From NCBI GenBank assembly GCA_946183145.1, contig CAMGZM010000009.1, positions 1 to 64,000 on the forward strand: a stretch of 64,000 nt of DNA, written 5' to 3'. The translations under genes were made by a program, and so were the position numbers. Below the pieces are notes generated by a model. It saw only the letters and a list, made by a program, of their open reading frames with translations, had not been told where the DNA came from and searched no databases. Positions 41,624 to 50,708 of this stretch are shown piece after piece (the stretch's first letter is position 1; each line of letters starts with the position of its first letter). This DNA comes from an uncultured Fretibacterium sp. (GTDB lineage Bacteria > Synergistota > Synergistia > Synergistales > Aminobacteriaceae).

Positions 41624-42457
41624 ATGAAGAAGTTATTGCTTGCGTTTTTGATTGCGGGAATTTTCGCGGGTTCTGCGTTCGGAGCTGGCATGAGAATGGG
41701 AGCTTTGACACAGCAGAATATGAGCGCGGAAGAGTTCGCAGAGTTCATAAAGTCCCAGGAGAGAAATTTTTTCGGCTGGAAGATTATGAACACAAATCAC
41801 AGCCTTGAGGACTCATTCACATATTTTGACTCTCTAACGTCTATGATTATGGCTCTTCATTCCGGGAAAATTGACGAGGCCGCACTCCCTGAACCTGTTG
41901 CGGAATACGTCAAGACAACTGACGCGGGAGTCGAAATTTCCTGCGCGCTTCATTCGAGAACGACTCACCTTGCGTTAGGCTTCAGGAGCGATGACGGAGG
42001 GCAGAGACTCTGCGATATGGTGAACGGGGCATTATCGGCCATGAAATCAGACAGGAGACTCAGTATTCTCACGTCAAAATATCTTCACCGCCCTGGCACA
42101 ACACTCCCGGCTGCTGAATCGTTCGCGAGTTTTCCCGGTGCTGAAACGGTGAAAGTTGCCGTAACGGGAGATCTTCCCCCGCTCGACATGATTGCACCCG
42201 ACGGAAGGCCGATAGGGTACAACACCGCTGTATTGTCGGAAATCGGCAGGAGAATGGGAGTCAATATTGAGCTTGTGAACATTGACTCAGGTGCAAGAAC
42301 AAGCGCGTTAATGTCCGGGAGAGTCGATGCTGTTTTCTGGTATCAAGTCTGGGAAGGAGTCGAGAAACAGCCCGACGCTCCAGCAGGAGTCCTTCTCTCT
42401 GAGCCTTATTACGAGTGGGATACGTTCCTTCACTTGAGGCATTACGTGAGAGACTGA
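41624..42457 (+). CDS. Periplasmic solute-binding-like protein, permuted lobe order
   Basis: Signal peptide; C-lobe-like first half (YFDSLTSMIMALHSGKIDEAALPEPVAEYV...MVNGALSAMKSDRRLSILTSKY), then VAVTGDLPPLDMIAPDGRPIGYNTAVLSEIGRRMGVNIELVNID. Confidence 0.7.
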   Translation: MKKLLLAFLIAGIFAGSAFGAGMRMGALTQQNMSAEEFAEFIKSQERNFFGWKIMNTNHSLEDSFTYFDSLTSMIMALHSGKIDEAALPEPVAEYVKTTDAGVEISCALHSRTTHLALGFRSDDGGQRLCDMVNGALSAMKSDRRLSILTSKYLHRPGTTLPAAESFASFPGAETVKVAVTGDLPPLDMIAPDGRPIGYNTAVLSEIGRRMGVNIELVNIDSGARTSALMSGRVDAVFWYQVWEGVEKQPDAPAGVLLSEPYYEWDTFLHLRHYVRD

Positions 42458-42461
42458 ATGA

Positions 42462-43064
42462 ATGTCCTGCCTTGAATGCAAAAGTGATTCGCCTGACGCA
42501 ATAAGATTCCGTTTGCTTGAAATTCACACGCTGCACATAAGGGACTTTGACGGCGAGAAAATTATTCAGGCATTAGGCGACTTTCAAGAATACGAAATTT
42601 GTACGGCCTGCGCTCTTGAGGGGGCGCGGGTCTTTCTTTATCCGGCGAAATTGCTGCTGCGTAAATGTTTCGCGTTCTTCATGCTTATACTTGCGGGAAT
42701 AATTCTGAGTCTGATGTTGACGGTTAATGACTCGTTCATGAAGGAAATTTTTGCGGTGAAAGCTATCGGGCCTCTTGCTGTGATTGTGGGATTGTCGGGA
42801 ATTTTTGCGAATGTCCGGGAGATTCTGAGAGTCCGCGAGTCCGTCAGCAAAATGAATCATGACGAGGCACTTCACTTTTCAGCATACAGACTCATCATCA
42901 AGAACGCTCCGAAAAAATATAACGACAACGACATAACATATATTCCCGTCAGCAAAGAGACTCAGAGAATAAGTCCTTCAGAGCTTGCGGAGAAATACAA
43001 TCTTCTTTCAGCAATCGCAGTTAAAGCGCATAAACTTATAGAGGAGGAAAAAATTAATGGGTGA
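42462..43064 (+). CDS. Hypothetical membrane protein with N-terminal CxxC
   Basis: 200 aa; hydrophobic segments AFFMLILAGIILSLML and AIGPLAVIVGLSGIFA; tightly packed between neighbours. Confidence 0.6.
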   Translation: MSCLECKSDSPDAIRFRLLEIHTLHIRDFDGEKIIQALGDFQEYEICTACALEGARVFLYPAKLLLRKCFAFFMLILAGIILSLMLTVNDSFMKEIFAVKAIGPLAVIVGLSGIFANVREILRVRESVSKMNHDEALHFSAYRLIIKNAPKKYNDNDITYIPVSKETQRISPSELAEKYNLLSAIAVKAHKLIEEEKING

Positions 43065-43998
43065 AAGTTTCATAGCGGCGTTGACCGTAGTATGTCCGAT
43101 GATGATATTGATGATAATCGGCTGGCTTTGCAGGACAAAAGGAGTAATCACGCGCCCGGCCATGAAGGAATATGACAGGCTGATATTCAGAATCTTTATG
43201 CCGCTGTTATTGTTCAAGAATATATACGAGATAAATTTTTCGGGAGGCGTTGCGGTGAAAGAGATGATATTCACTGCTGTATGTCTCCTGATTCTGTTCG
43301 CGCTGTGCCTCGACTGCCCGCGATATTTGACGAAAGATCCCCGGAAATATTCCGTGATAGGTCAGGCGATCGTGAGAGGGAACTACGTAATATTCGGCGT
43401 AGTTGTGTCAGAAGCGTTATACGGTGAGGGCAATATAGGCATGGTGATAATGATGAGCATAATTGTTGTGCCGATGGTAAATGTATTTTCTGCAATACTG
43501 CTTGAGGCGGGGCGGTCCGGGAAATCGAGTCCGGCAAAATTATTCCTCGCTGTGCTGAAGAACCCCATGATAATCGGAGCAATATGCGCGTTCATAGTGA
43601 AGGGATTCGGGATAAAGATTCCGGCTGTATTGTGGTCAGTCATTCGGAGCATAGCGAACTCAACAACAACAATCAGCTTCATTTCATTGGGAGTCGGTCT
43701 CGACATGGCCGATGCGATTGCAGACAGGAGGCTTCTTGCATGGGGAGTGATTCTGCGGATGATAATTTTGCCGGGAGTCGTGCTGCCTCTTGCGGTGATT
43801 TCGGGGTTCAGGGGTCAGAGTCTTTGCGCAATGATGGTAACGTTTGCGGCACCTTCTGCGGTTGCGTCATATCCTATGGCGGTTGCGATGGGTGCTGACG
43901 GACAATTAGCGGGGCAACTTGTTTGCGCGACAACGATTCTTTCTGTGATTACGATATTTTTATGGACGTTCGCATTCAAGAGTCTCGGCTTGATGTAG
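43057..43998 (+). CDS. AEC (auxin efflux carrier) family transporter
   Basis: FIAALTVVCPMMILMIIGWLCRTKGVIT; NPMIIGAICAFIVKGFGIKIP; ANSTTTISFISLGVGLDM. Confidence 0.85.
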   Translation: MGESFIAALTVVCPMMILMIIGWLCRTKGVITRPAMKEYDRLIFRIFMPLLLFKNIYEINFSGGVAVKEMIFTAVCLLILFALCLDCPRYLTKDPRKYSVIGQAIVRGNYVIFGVVVSEALYGEGNIGMVIMMSIIVVPMVNVFSAILLEAGRSGKSSPAKLFLAVLKNPMIIGAICAFIVKGFGIKIPAVLWSVIRSIANSTTTISFISLGVGLDMADAIADRRLLAWGVILRMIILPGVVLPLAVISGFRGQSLCAMMVTFAAPSAVASYPMAVAMGADGQLAGQLVCATTILSVITIFLWTFAFKSLGLM

Positions 43999-44032
43999 AA
44001 TGAGAACGAGAAAATTTTGAGGAGTGATATTT

Positions 44033-44254
44033 ATGGAACAGGCAGCAGAACCCAAAATTGACTGGCGCAACATTAGGATTTACGACGAGGACGGAACGCA
44101 GATAAAGAATCCCCGGACTCTGCGCTCAATTGCTGAAGGGCAGGAACTCATAGCGGCGTGGGAGAAGAGAATGGACAGCTATCACCTTGAGGAAATATTC
44201 GGCGACTACGACGAGGAGGACGGAGAAATTGACACCGAAGAAGAAAACTCCTGA
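44033..44254 (+). CDS. Putative antitoxin of a YafQ/RelE-like TA pair
   Basis: DWRNIRIYDEDGTQIKNPRTLRSIAEGQELIAAWEKRMDSYHLEEIFGD; followed by toxin-like fragment. Confidence 0.45.
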   Translation: MEQAAEPKIDWRNIRIYDEDGTQIKNPRTLRSIAEGQELIAAWEKRMDSYHLEEIFGDYDEEDGEIDTEEENS

Positions 44255-44462
44255 GAGAAAGCGCACGCCATTTCCCAGAGAAGTGATTTACGCAAAAGGT
44301 TTTGTTGACGACTGGGAAAAACTTTCACGTTCCGGCAGACACGACATGAACCGCATCAAGGAAGTAATATCACTCAGAAATATTCGGGTAACAAAAAACT
44401 CCGGGACATTCACGCACCCGGAGTCCTCAAAAATTTTTCCCATTGCAGAATCATTAACATGA
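44229..44462 (+). pseudogene. Truncated YafQ/RelE-like toxin
   Basis: REVIYAKGFVDDWEKLSRSGRHDMNRIKEVI matches the family N-terminus as I know it, then unrelated SLRNIRVTKNSGTF...; TTG start proposed. Confidence 0.45.
44398..44424 (+). terminator. Hairpin terminator inside the truncated toxin ORF
   Basis: ACTCCGGG acattcacgca CCCGGAGT then cctcaaaaattttt. Confidence 0.55.
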
Positions 44463-44485
44463 TAACAATATAAGGAGTGATATTT

Positions 44486-44827
44486 ATGGAAGCTCATGCA
44501 GAACGAATGACAGCGATCTATGCGAATATGCTTCAATTTTTCCTTGAGACGCTGAATTTTACAGTTTCGTTTGACGCTGAAGATGACGGATCTTTTACCG
44601 GCACTGTTGAAGAGCTTGACTTGTGCGAAAATTCCCAGTCAAAAAATGGCTGTATGATGCTTTTGCTTGAGGCCATGAAGGAATACGCGCAGGATTTTTA
44701 CAGGGAGTTTGATTTATGGTCGTCAGCCCCTAACAGAAGAAAGCATATCCCATACGTGATTAAGATACTTTCATCGTCAGACAAAAAACTTCTGGAGGCT
44801 ATGAAATGCCAAACTGGAGAGAATTAA
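44486..44827 (+). CDS. HicB-like antitoxin candidate
   Basis: NFTVSFDAEDDGSFTGTVEELDLCENSQSKNGCMMLLLEAMKEYAQDFY; overlaps HicA-like ORF. Confidence 0.5.
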   Translation: MEAHAERMTAIYANMLQFFLETLNFTVSFDAEDDGSFTGTVEELDLCENSQSKNGCMMLLLEAMKEYAQDFYREFDLWSSAPNRRKHIPYVIKILSSSDKKLLEAMKCQTGEN

Positions 44828-45024
44828 AGCGTTTCTGCGACAATGACGGCTGGGAATGTTACAAGGTTACGGATCATTATTTTTACCGCAAAAGGCTTCC
44901 GAACGGTGATATTCTGTTCACAAAAATTTCTATGGGCAGCGGGGAAATTCACAAAAACTTGTGGCAGAAAATCAGAAACAGGCAGCTTCACGTTACGCAG
45001 GAATACTTCAACAGCAAAATATAG
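44806..45024 (+). CDS. HicA-like toxin candidate
   Basis: PNWRELKRFCDNDGWECYKVTDHYFYRKRLPNGDILFTKISMGSGEIHKNLWQKIRNRQLHVTQEYFNSK. Confidence 0.5.
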   Translation: MPNWRELKRFCDNDGWECYKVTDHYFYRKRLPNGDILFTKISMGSGEIHKNLWQKIRNRQLHVTQEYFNSKI

Positions 45025-45035
45025 CGCACAAAAAA

Positions 45036-45064
45036 ACTCCGGGAGATTTGAGTCTCTCGGAGTC
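45036..45064. terminator. Strong hairpin terminator
   Basis: ACTCCGgGAGAtttgagTCTCtCGGAGT with flanking A and T runs. Confidence 0.75.
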
Positions 45065-45091
45065 GTTTTTCGTCTGTATGAGAATTGGAAA

Positions 45092-45649
45092 CTAGTTCGT
45101 CGGCCAAGAAGTTAAAGCCTCGATTTTGCCGTTGTAGAGGGTTACCTTGAACATCTTATTTGTAGAGAGATCAACATTTGTACCACTGTCCAACGCACCA
45201 TTATTATCCGTAGCATAAACCTTATCATAGCCCCGTATACCAGCAAGAGCCGTTGCTATATCAGCCGCGTCAGCCTCGTCCACAAAACTCACGTTCAGTA
45301 CCCACTGCTTGGGATCCTTGCTCTCATCAATACCTGTAGTGCTAGCATCATCCGTAGCCGCTGTAGCCTTGTACTTAGTCAGATTATCGGTCTGTGTAAA
45401 GCTACCCCATCTAGGAATTGCAGCCAAAAGAACCGCATCGACTGTATCAGTTGTCTTAACACCGATATTATTCGCTACGTATGTACTAACTGCTGTAACA
45501 CACGCATCGACATTCGCCGCTATTGTTGATGCCTTCGCCTTTGCTGTTGAACCGCTGACTGCTACAGTCATGCTTGCCGTAAGAGTCGCCAAAATAGCCA
45601 CTACAATGAGCAGCTCAACCAACGTGAAACCTTTGCGCGCTTTTTTCAT
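45092..45649 (-). CDS. Type II/IV prepilin-like protein
   Basis: MKKARKGFTLVELLIVVAILATLTASM class III signal; no pilus assembly genes in the window. Confidence 0.85.
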   Translation of the reverse strand: MKKARKGFTLVELLIVVAILATLTASMTVAVSGSTAKAKASTIAANVDACVTAVSTYVANNIGVKTTDTVDAVLLAAIPRWGSFTQTDNLTKYKATAATDDASTTGIDESKDPKQWVLNVSFVDEADAADIATALAGIRGYDKVYATDNNGALDSGTNVDLSTNKMFKVTLYNGKIEALTSWPTN

Positions 45650-45915
45650 CGCTTTCTTCCTCCTATAATCAAACACACAATATTAAACCTATTTTCCGCA
45701 CAGTACGTTCATCAAATACGCCCCGCCTATTGAGCGCAAATGCAATACATTTTTTAATCCGAAATCGAATCTTTTTCACGCGTTTATGTTTCTCTCACCA
45801 CTGAAATTTTATCTGAACGCACAAAAAATCCCGGCCATGTTCCTTTTCACACGACCGGGAAAATGATTGCCTGTTTGATTCTTATTGCTGCGTTTTTGAC
45901 TCTCCGACTCGATCC

Positions 45916-47025
45916 TTACTCAGCAGGAGCAGGAACGGGAGCGGGTGTTTCAGCTTTTGACGGTGCATTTTTCTGCGCGTCATCAATAGCTGTTGCGGGT
46001 TTGGGCTTTGAGGCTTCTGCTACGTCAGCAAGACTCTTCTCAAGCGTTGATGCGAGTCCGTTCGTGGCTGTGTCGATTCGCTTGTACAGATCCTTCACTC
46101 CCTGAACCGCTAATACATCGCTGAAGAATGAATTATCGTACTCAATCAGCTTCATTCCGCCTTTTACGAGGATTGCCTTGTTACTCTTGTCGATCTCCTC
46201 AAGTTTCGGGCGCATTTCCTGCAACGCTTCAGCTACTGCTTTGTCAAGGAGTGCTTTATGTTCGGGCTTGAGTGCCTTGTAGATTTTGTCATTGATACAG
46301 ATCTGGTTGCAGTAGAGAATATGATTCGTGCAGGCAAGGAATTTCTGTACTTCCTCAAAGTGCGCTCCTACGCATGTATCAGCGGCGTTCTCCTGAGCGT
46401 TTACCGTTCCGCTCTGAAGTGAGAAGTAAAGCTCGCCCCATGCAAGCGGTGTAGGCTCTGCTCCGATTGCCGTCCAGAAGTCCATGTGATTCTTGTTCTC
46501 CATCGTACGGATCTGAAGTTTTGCGAAATCCGTCAGCGTCTCCAAATCTTTATTGGCCGTCGCAAGTCTGTATGTTGCGTTCTGCATGAAGCCGAGAAGG
46601 TGAAGCCCGGCCTTTTCGTAAGCGGCTGACATTTTGCGGTGAAATTCCGAGTCTCCGTTCAAAACTTTGTCAATCGTATCGCCGTCATATCTCGCAAATA
46701 CCATCGGCAAATCGAATACGGCCATCTCAGGAATGAATGACACTATCGGGGCTGTCTGGCATACTGTGATTGCGATATATCCCTTCTGAGCCTGACGGAG
46801 CAAATCAGCGTCCCCGCCTAATTCGCCGTTCGGGAAATAGTCAATCACGAGGCCAGCGTTCGCAGCTTTAACTTTTTCCTGGATTAGCTGTGCAAATACC
46901 TGGCCTGCCGCGCCTTTTGCTGTTGTGTCTGCAGTAACAAGCCATACTTCATCAAATTCTGACGCTCCGAAAGCAAACGAACCGAGCGCAAGAACTAACA
47001 TAAGGGCAACGATAAATTTTCTCAT
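45916..47025 (-). CDS. TRAP transporter substrate-binding protein (DctP-like)
   Basis: Signal peptide; QLIQEKVKAANAGLVIDYFPNGELGGDADLLRQAQKGYIAITVCQTAPI. Confidence 0.9.
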   Translation of the reverse strand: MRKFIVALMLVLALGSFAFGASEFDEVWLVTADTTAKGAAGQVFAQLIQEKVKAANAGLVIDYFPNGELGGDADLLRQAQKGYIAITVCQTAPIVSFIPEMAVFDLPMVFARYDGDTIDKVLNGDSEFHRKMSAAYEKAGLHLLGFMQNATYRLATANKDLETLTDFAKLQIRTMENKNHMDFWTAIGAEPTPLAWGELYFSLQSGTVNAQENAADTCVGAHFEEVQKFLACTNHILYCNQICINDKIYKALKPEHKALLDKAVAEALQEMRPKLEEIDKSNKAILVKGGMKLIEYDNSFFSDVLAVQGVKDLYKRIDTATNGLASTLEKSLADVAEASKPKPATAIDDAQKNAPSKAETPAPVPAPAE

Positions 47026-47037
47026 GATTTCACCCTC

Positions 47038-48339
47038 CTAATATGCAAGCCACGTGCTTATTTCAGGGATATATACAATCAACGCCAATGAAAGCAAGAA
47101 TGCCACGATGAACGGGAAAGCCCTCTTTGCGACATCCATCGGCTGATCCTGCGAGATATTTCCGGCCACGAACAAATCGAGTCCGAACGGAGGAGTCGCA
47201 AGCCCTATCGACAAGCAGCACACAAGGACAACGCCGAAATGTACCTCATCAACACCGAGCATTTTGACAGCAGGAAGAAGAACGGGTGCGAGAATGATAA
47301 TCGCAGGGCCTGTGTCCATAATCATGCCGAGTATCAAGAATATTATTGTGCATATCGTGAGTACTGAGATTGAGCTGTGGAAGTTTGTGAGAATGAAATC
47401 CTGCACTGCTGACGTTGCATGTGTGAGCGACAATACGCGCCCGAATGCCGTTGCGAATGCGAGAATGAACGCAAGTCCGCCGTAAGTTTTCACCGAGCTT
47501 GTGAGGAACGCAGGAAGTGCCGAGAATTTTATCGTCCTCTCAATGAACAGACATACAATAATTGCATAGAAGACCGAGACAACAGCCGCTTCAGTTGGCG
47601 TGAAGAATCCCGAATAGATACCGCCGAGAATGATTAACGGGCACATTAACGCCCAGAATGAATCCTTCAGGAGGGGCATAAATCCGTTCGCGCTGATCTC
47701 GTCAAGCCTGATCTTTGTCTTCCTGTTGATTTCGTCTTTGCCTTCCTTGTTCGTAGCGCAGTAGAAAACCGCATAGGCCATGAGGAATATACCGATTAAA
47801 ATTCCGGGGAAGACTCCGCCGAGGAATAATTTTCCGGTTGAAACTCCTGTTGCGAGTGAGTAAAGGACGAAAGGAATCGACGGGGGAATTATGACTCCGA
47901 GTCCGCCCGCGACCGCGATTAATCCCGCCGCCCATGTCTTGTTGTAGCCTAAATCAACCATGAACGGAATGCACATCGCGCCGACAGCCGCCGTTGTTGC
48001 AGGGCCTGAACCCGAAATAGCACCGTAGAACAAGCACGTCAAAACTACAGCGCAGGGAACTCCGCCCGTGAATCTTCCGACAAAGTAAGAGAAGAAGTTA
48101 AAGAGTTTCTTTGAGATTCCGCCCTCGGCCATGATAACGCCGCCGAGAATGAACAGGGGAACCGCAAGAATCGGTGTTGAGTTTGCGCCGGATAATGTGT
48201 TGTCGACAATCTGAGGAATGACTCCGCCCCTCGCCATCATGAGAATGGGAGCGACTGAGCCGAGAATCATACTTACTCCGATAGGTATCGAGAGAATTAT
48301 TGCTACGAGAAATACTACGAATACGAGTAACGCCGCCAT
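47038..48339 (-). CDS. TRAP transporter large permease (DctM-like)
   Basis: GAISGSGPATTAAVGAMCIPFMVDLGYNKTWAAGLIAVAGGLGVIIPPSIPFVLY. Confidence 0.95.
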   Translation of the reverse strand: MAALLVFVVFLVAIILSIPIGVSMILGSVAPILMMARGGVIPQIVDNTLSGANSTPILAVPLFILGGVIMAEGGISKKLFNFFSYFVGRFTGGVPCAVVLTCLFYGAISGSGPATTAAVGAMCIPFMVDLGYNKTWAAGLIAVAGGLGVIIPPSIPFVLYSLATGVSTGKLFLGGVFPGILIGIFLMAYAVFYCATNKEGKDEINRKTKIRLDEISANGFMPLLKDSFWALMCPLIILGGIYSGFFTPTEAAVVSVFYAIIVCLFIERTIKFSALPAFLTSSVKTYGGLAFILAFATAFGRVLSLTHATSAVQDFILTNFHSSISVLTICTIIFLILGMIMDTGPAIIILAPVLLPAVKMLGVDEVHFGVVLVCCLSIGLATPPFGLDLFVAGNISQDQPMDVAKRAFPFIVAFLLSLALIVYIPEISTWLAY

Positions 48340-48342
48340 TGA

Positions 48343-48915
48343 TTACTTCGCCCCCTCTGCCTTTGCTGCCGCTTCAAGTTCGGCCTTTGCGTCAAGCTGT
48401 GTCTGCTCAAGAGTCGTAAGCTCTCTCTCGTTAAACTTGCTGAGATGGATAAAGAACATCTGAACCGCCCTGAGAGTCGCCAGGCAGAACCCGAAAAGCC
48501 CGACAGCGTATAACCACCACATAGGCCAGTTCATGGCCGGGGAAGTCTCAGCCTTTGCGCCTTCAAGCATTTCACCTTTAGCCCATTTGAGGCACTCTAT
48601 GCAGTGATACGCAAGAAGAGCCATGCACGCGCCTACAATCACATCAACGCATAAATTTATGACCTTGCGGACTTTTTCGGGGAGAAGGTCAATAACGACA
48701 TTTACGCGGAGCATGTTTGCTTTTCGCACTGTGTAGGGAAGGGAGATGAATACGCTCATAATCCACATGAAGCGCGAGAACTCTTCAGCCCACGTAAGCG
48801 ACGGCAAAAACGGAATCTTTCTGACGATAACCTGAAGCATCATGACACATGCAATCAGTATCAGAAATATGACCATTAAGCACTCTTCAAAATGCTCATC
48901 AAGCCATTTGAACAT
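48343..48915 (-). CDS. TRAP transporter small permease (DctQ-like)
   Basis: LTWAEEFSRFMWIMSVFISLPYTVRKANMLRV. Confidence 0.88.
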   Translation of the reverse strand: MFKWLDEHFEECLMVIFLILIACVMMLQVIVRKIPFLPSLTWAEEFSRFMWIMSVFISLPYTVRKANMLRVNVVIDLLPEKVRKVINLCVDVIVGACMALLAYHCIECLKWAKGEMLEGAKAETSPAMNWPMWWLYAVGLFGFCLATLRAVQMFFIHLSKFNERELTTLEQTQLDAKAELEAAAKAEGAK

Positions 48916-48952
48916 GAAGAATATTCCTCCTAACTGTAAATATTAAAACCCC

Positions 48953-48975
48953 CCGCAAAATTCACAGGGGGAAAT
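48953..48975 (-). terminator. GC-rich hairpin between operon segments
   Basis: ccccccgcaaaattcacaggggg. Confidence 0.35.
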
Positions 48976-48983
48976 TTCCTGAA

Positions 48984-49910
48984 TTACTCTGACTGAGACG
49001 CAATTAAATCCTTCGAGCGTCCTGCCCTTAACACGTAGCTGTCTAAGTCATGGCCGACAATCCCGCGAATCTTCCGGGACATCTCCATAACCTTCAGCAC
49101 GTCAACGCCCGTTGCAATTCCCATCTCATCAAGCATATTGATTACGTCTTCTGATGAGATATTTCCAGCCGCGCCGGGAACAAACGGACATCCGCCAAGC
49201 CCGCCGAATGAAGCATCAAAGCGAGTCATTCCCGCCTGCATTGCCGCAAGAATATTCGCCATTGCCGCGCCTCGTGTGTTGTGGAAGTGAAGCCACCATG
49301 AAGCCTGCGGATATTTTTCCCGGACATGCTTGCAGAGATCGTAGACCTGATTCGGGACTGCCTGCCCTGAAGCGTCAGACAACGAAATCTCATCAATTCC
49401 GACCTTCAAATACGCCTCTATTATCGCGTCAACATCTTCAACGGGAGTCCTTCCTTCCCACGGGGACGCATAAGGCATTGAGATTGAGCCGGATATAGCT
49501 ATGTGATTCTCGTTGGCCATCTTCACGCAGTCAGCAAAACCCGCAACGCTCTCTTCTGGAGTCCTGTTGAGATTCTTCAGGTTGTGCATACGGCTTGCGG
49601 AAACGTTGAGTTTTACCTTCTTGCAGCCGCAATCTATAGCCCGCTGTACTCCGCGTGTATTGGGAATGAGCGCGCGCAGTTCAACATCTCCGGGAATCTC
49701 GCCTATACGCTTGAAGATTTCATCAGTGTCGGCCATCTGAGGGACTCTTTTCGGGTGCATGAATGAGCCGACCTCGATAACCTTATATCCCGCGTCAATG
49801 AATCCCCGCAGGATTTCTATTTTCTGGTCTGTGTTCGGGTAAACTTTTTCATTCTGGACTCCGTCACGCAGACCGACTTCACACACTGTAACTTTTTCGG
49901 GTAAATTCAT
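48984..49910 (-). CDS. Hydroxymethylglutaryl-CoA lyase-like (DRE-TIM metallolyase)
   Basis: VTVCEVGLRDGVQNEKVYPNTDQKIEILRGFIDAGYKVIEVGSFMHPKRVPQMADTDEIF; FDASFGGLGGCPFVPGAAGN. Confidence 0.88.
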   Translation of the reverse strand: MNLPEKVTVCEVGLRDGVQNEKVYPNTDQKIEILRGFIDAGYKVIEVGSFMHPKRVPQMADTDEIFKRIGEIPGDVELRALIPNTRGVQRAIDCGCKKVKLNVSASRMHNLKNLNRTPEESVAGFADCVKMANENHIAISGSISMPYASPWEGRTPVEDVDAIIEAYLKVGIDEISLSDASGQAVPNQVYDLCKHVREKYPQASWWLHFHNTRGAAMANILAAMQAGMTRFDASFGGLGGCPFVPGAAGNISSEDVINMLDEMGIATGVDVLKVMEMSRKIRGIVGHDLDSYVLRAGRSKDLIASQSE

Positions 49911-49913
49911 CGT

Positions 49914-50705
49914 TTATGCACCTGCCTGTGCGTTATGAATTTTTGTCAGCATGTCTTTTAACTCGCCGACCTGAATTTGACCGGGTGCGCTTGTCTGACC
50001 CGCTGCCCCGAATGTCATACATGACCCGGATAATTCACACGCAACACGGCTCATCATTCCCAGAGGCCCCATCGAGATTGTGAGATATGGACGGTCAGTA
50101 ACATTCCCGAACTCAACGGACGCGGCAATAACGGCTAATACGTCTTCTTTTGACTTTGGCATTACGGCGGCTTTCGGGATGTCTGCTACTGCTCCCTGCT
50201 GATGTCTCAATGTCGTAACAATCTCATTCGCCGGGGGAGTCGCTGAGAAATTATGACGTGAACCAACAACGAGACATTTCGCCGCGTGAATTTCGTCAAC
50301 AAGTTTTGCGGAAATGTCAGAGGCCGGGGCGTTCCAGTCAGTATTACCCCAGAACATTTCAACGTCAGCGATATCAGCATCACCGCTTTTTGCGACTGCG
50401 AGATTTGCGGCTCTGTAATCGTCAAATGCTGGTGCGACTTCTCCGCCTTCAGGTTTCGTGCGAATCGTGAAAAGTATCGGCGTATCCTTCAGCACTCCGC
50501 GTAAAGCCTTGAGGGTATCCAGCAATTTCGGAGTGTTGAACAAATCCTCGTAGAAATCAGCGCGCCATTCAACCAAGTCAACGGGAAGCCGTGTAATCTC
50601 ATCAGCCTTTGCGAGAATGTCAGCTTTTGTTTTTGCGACAATGGGGACGATTGTTTTCGGGACACCCGCGCCGAGTTCAACGCCTCGTATTGTGATTGTC
50701 TTCAT
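49914..50705 (-). CDS. aroD: Type I 3-dehydroquinate dehydratase
   Basis: VDLVEWRADFYED; ILFTIRTKPEGGE; VGSRHNFSATP; CMTFGAAGQTSAPGQI. Confidence 0.9.
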   Translation of the reverse strand: MKTITIRGVELGAGVPKTIVPIVAKTKADILAKADEITRLPVDLVEWRADFYEDLFNTPKLLDTLKALRGVLKDTPILFTIRTKPEGGEVAPAFDDYRAANLAVAKSGDADIADVEMFWGNTDWNAPASDISAKLVDEIHAAKCLVVGSRHNFSATPPANEIVTTLRHQQGAVADIPKAAVMPKSKEDVLAVIAASVEFGNVTDRPYLTISMGPLGMMSRVACELSGSCMTFGAAGQTSAPGQIQVGELKDMLTKIHNAQAGA

Positions 50706-50708
50706 GGA

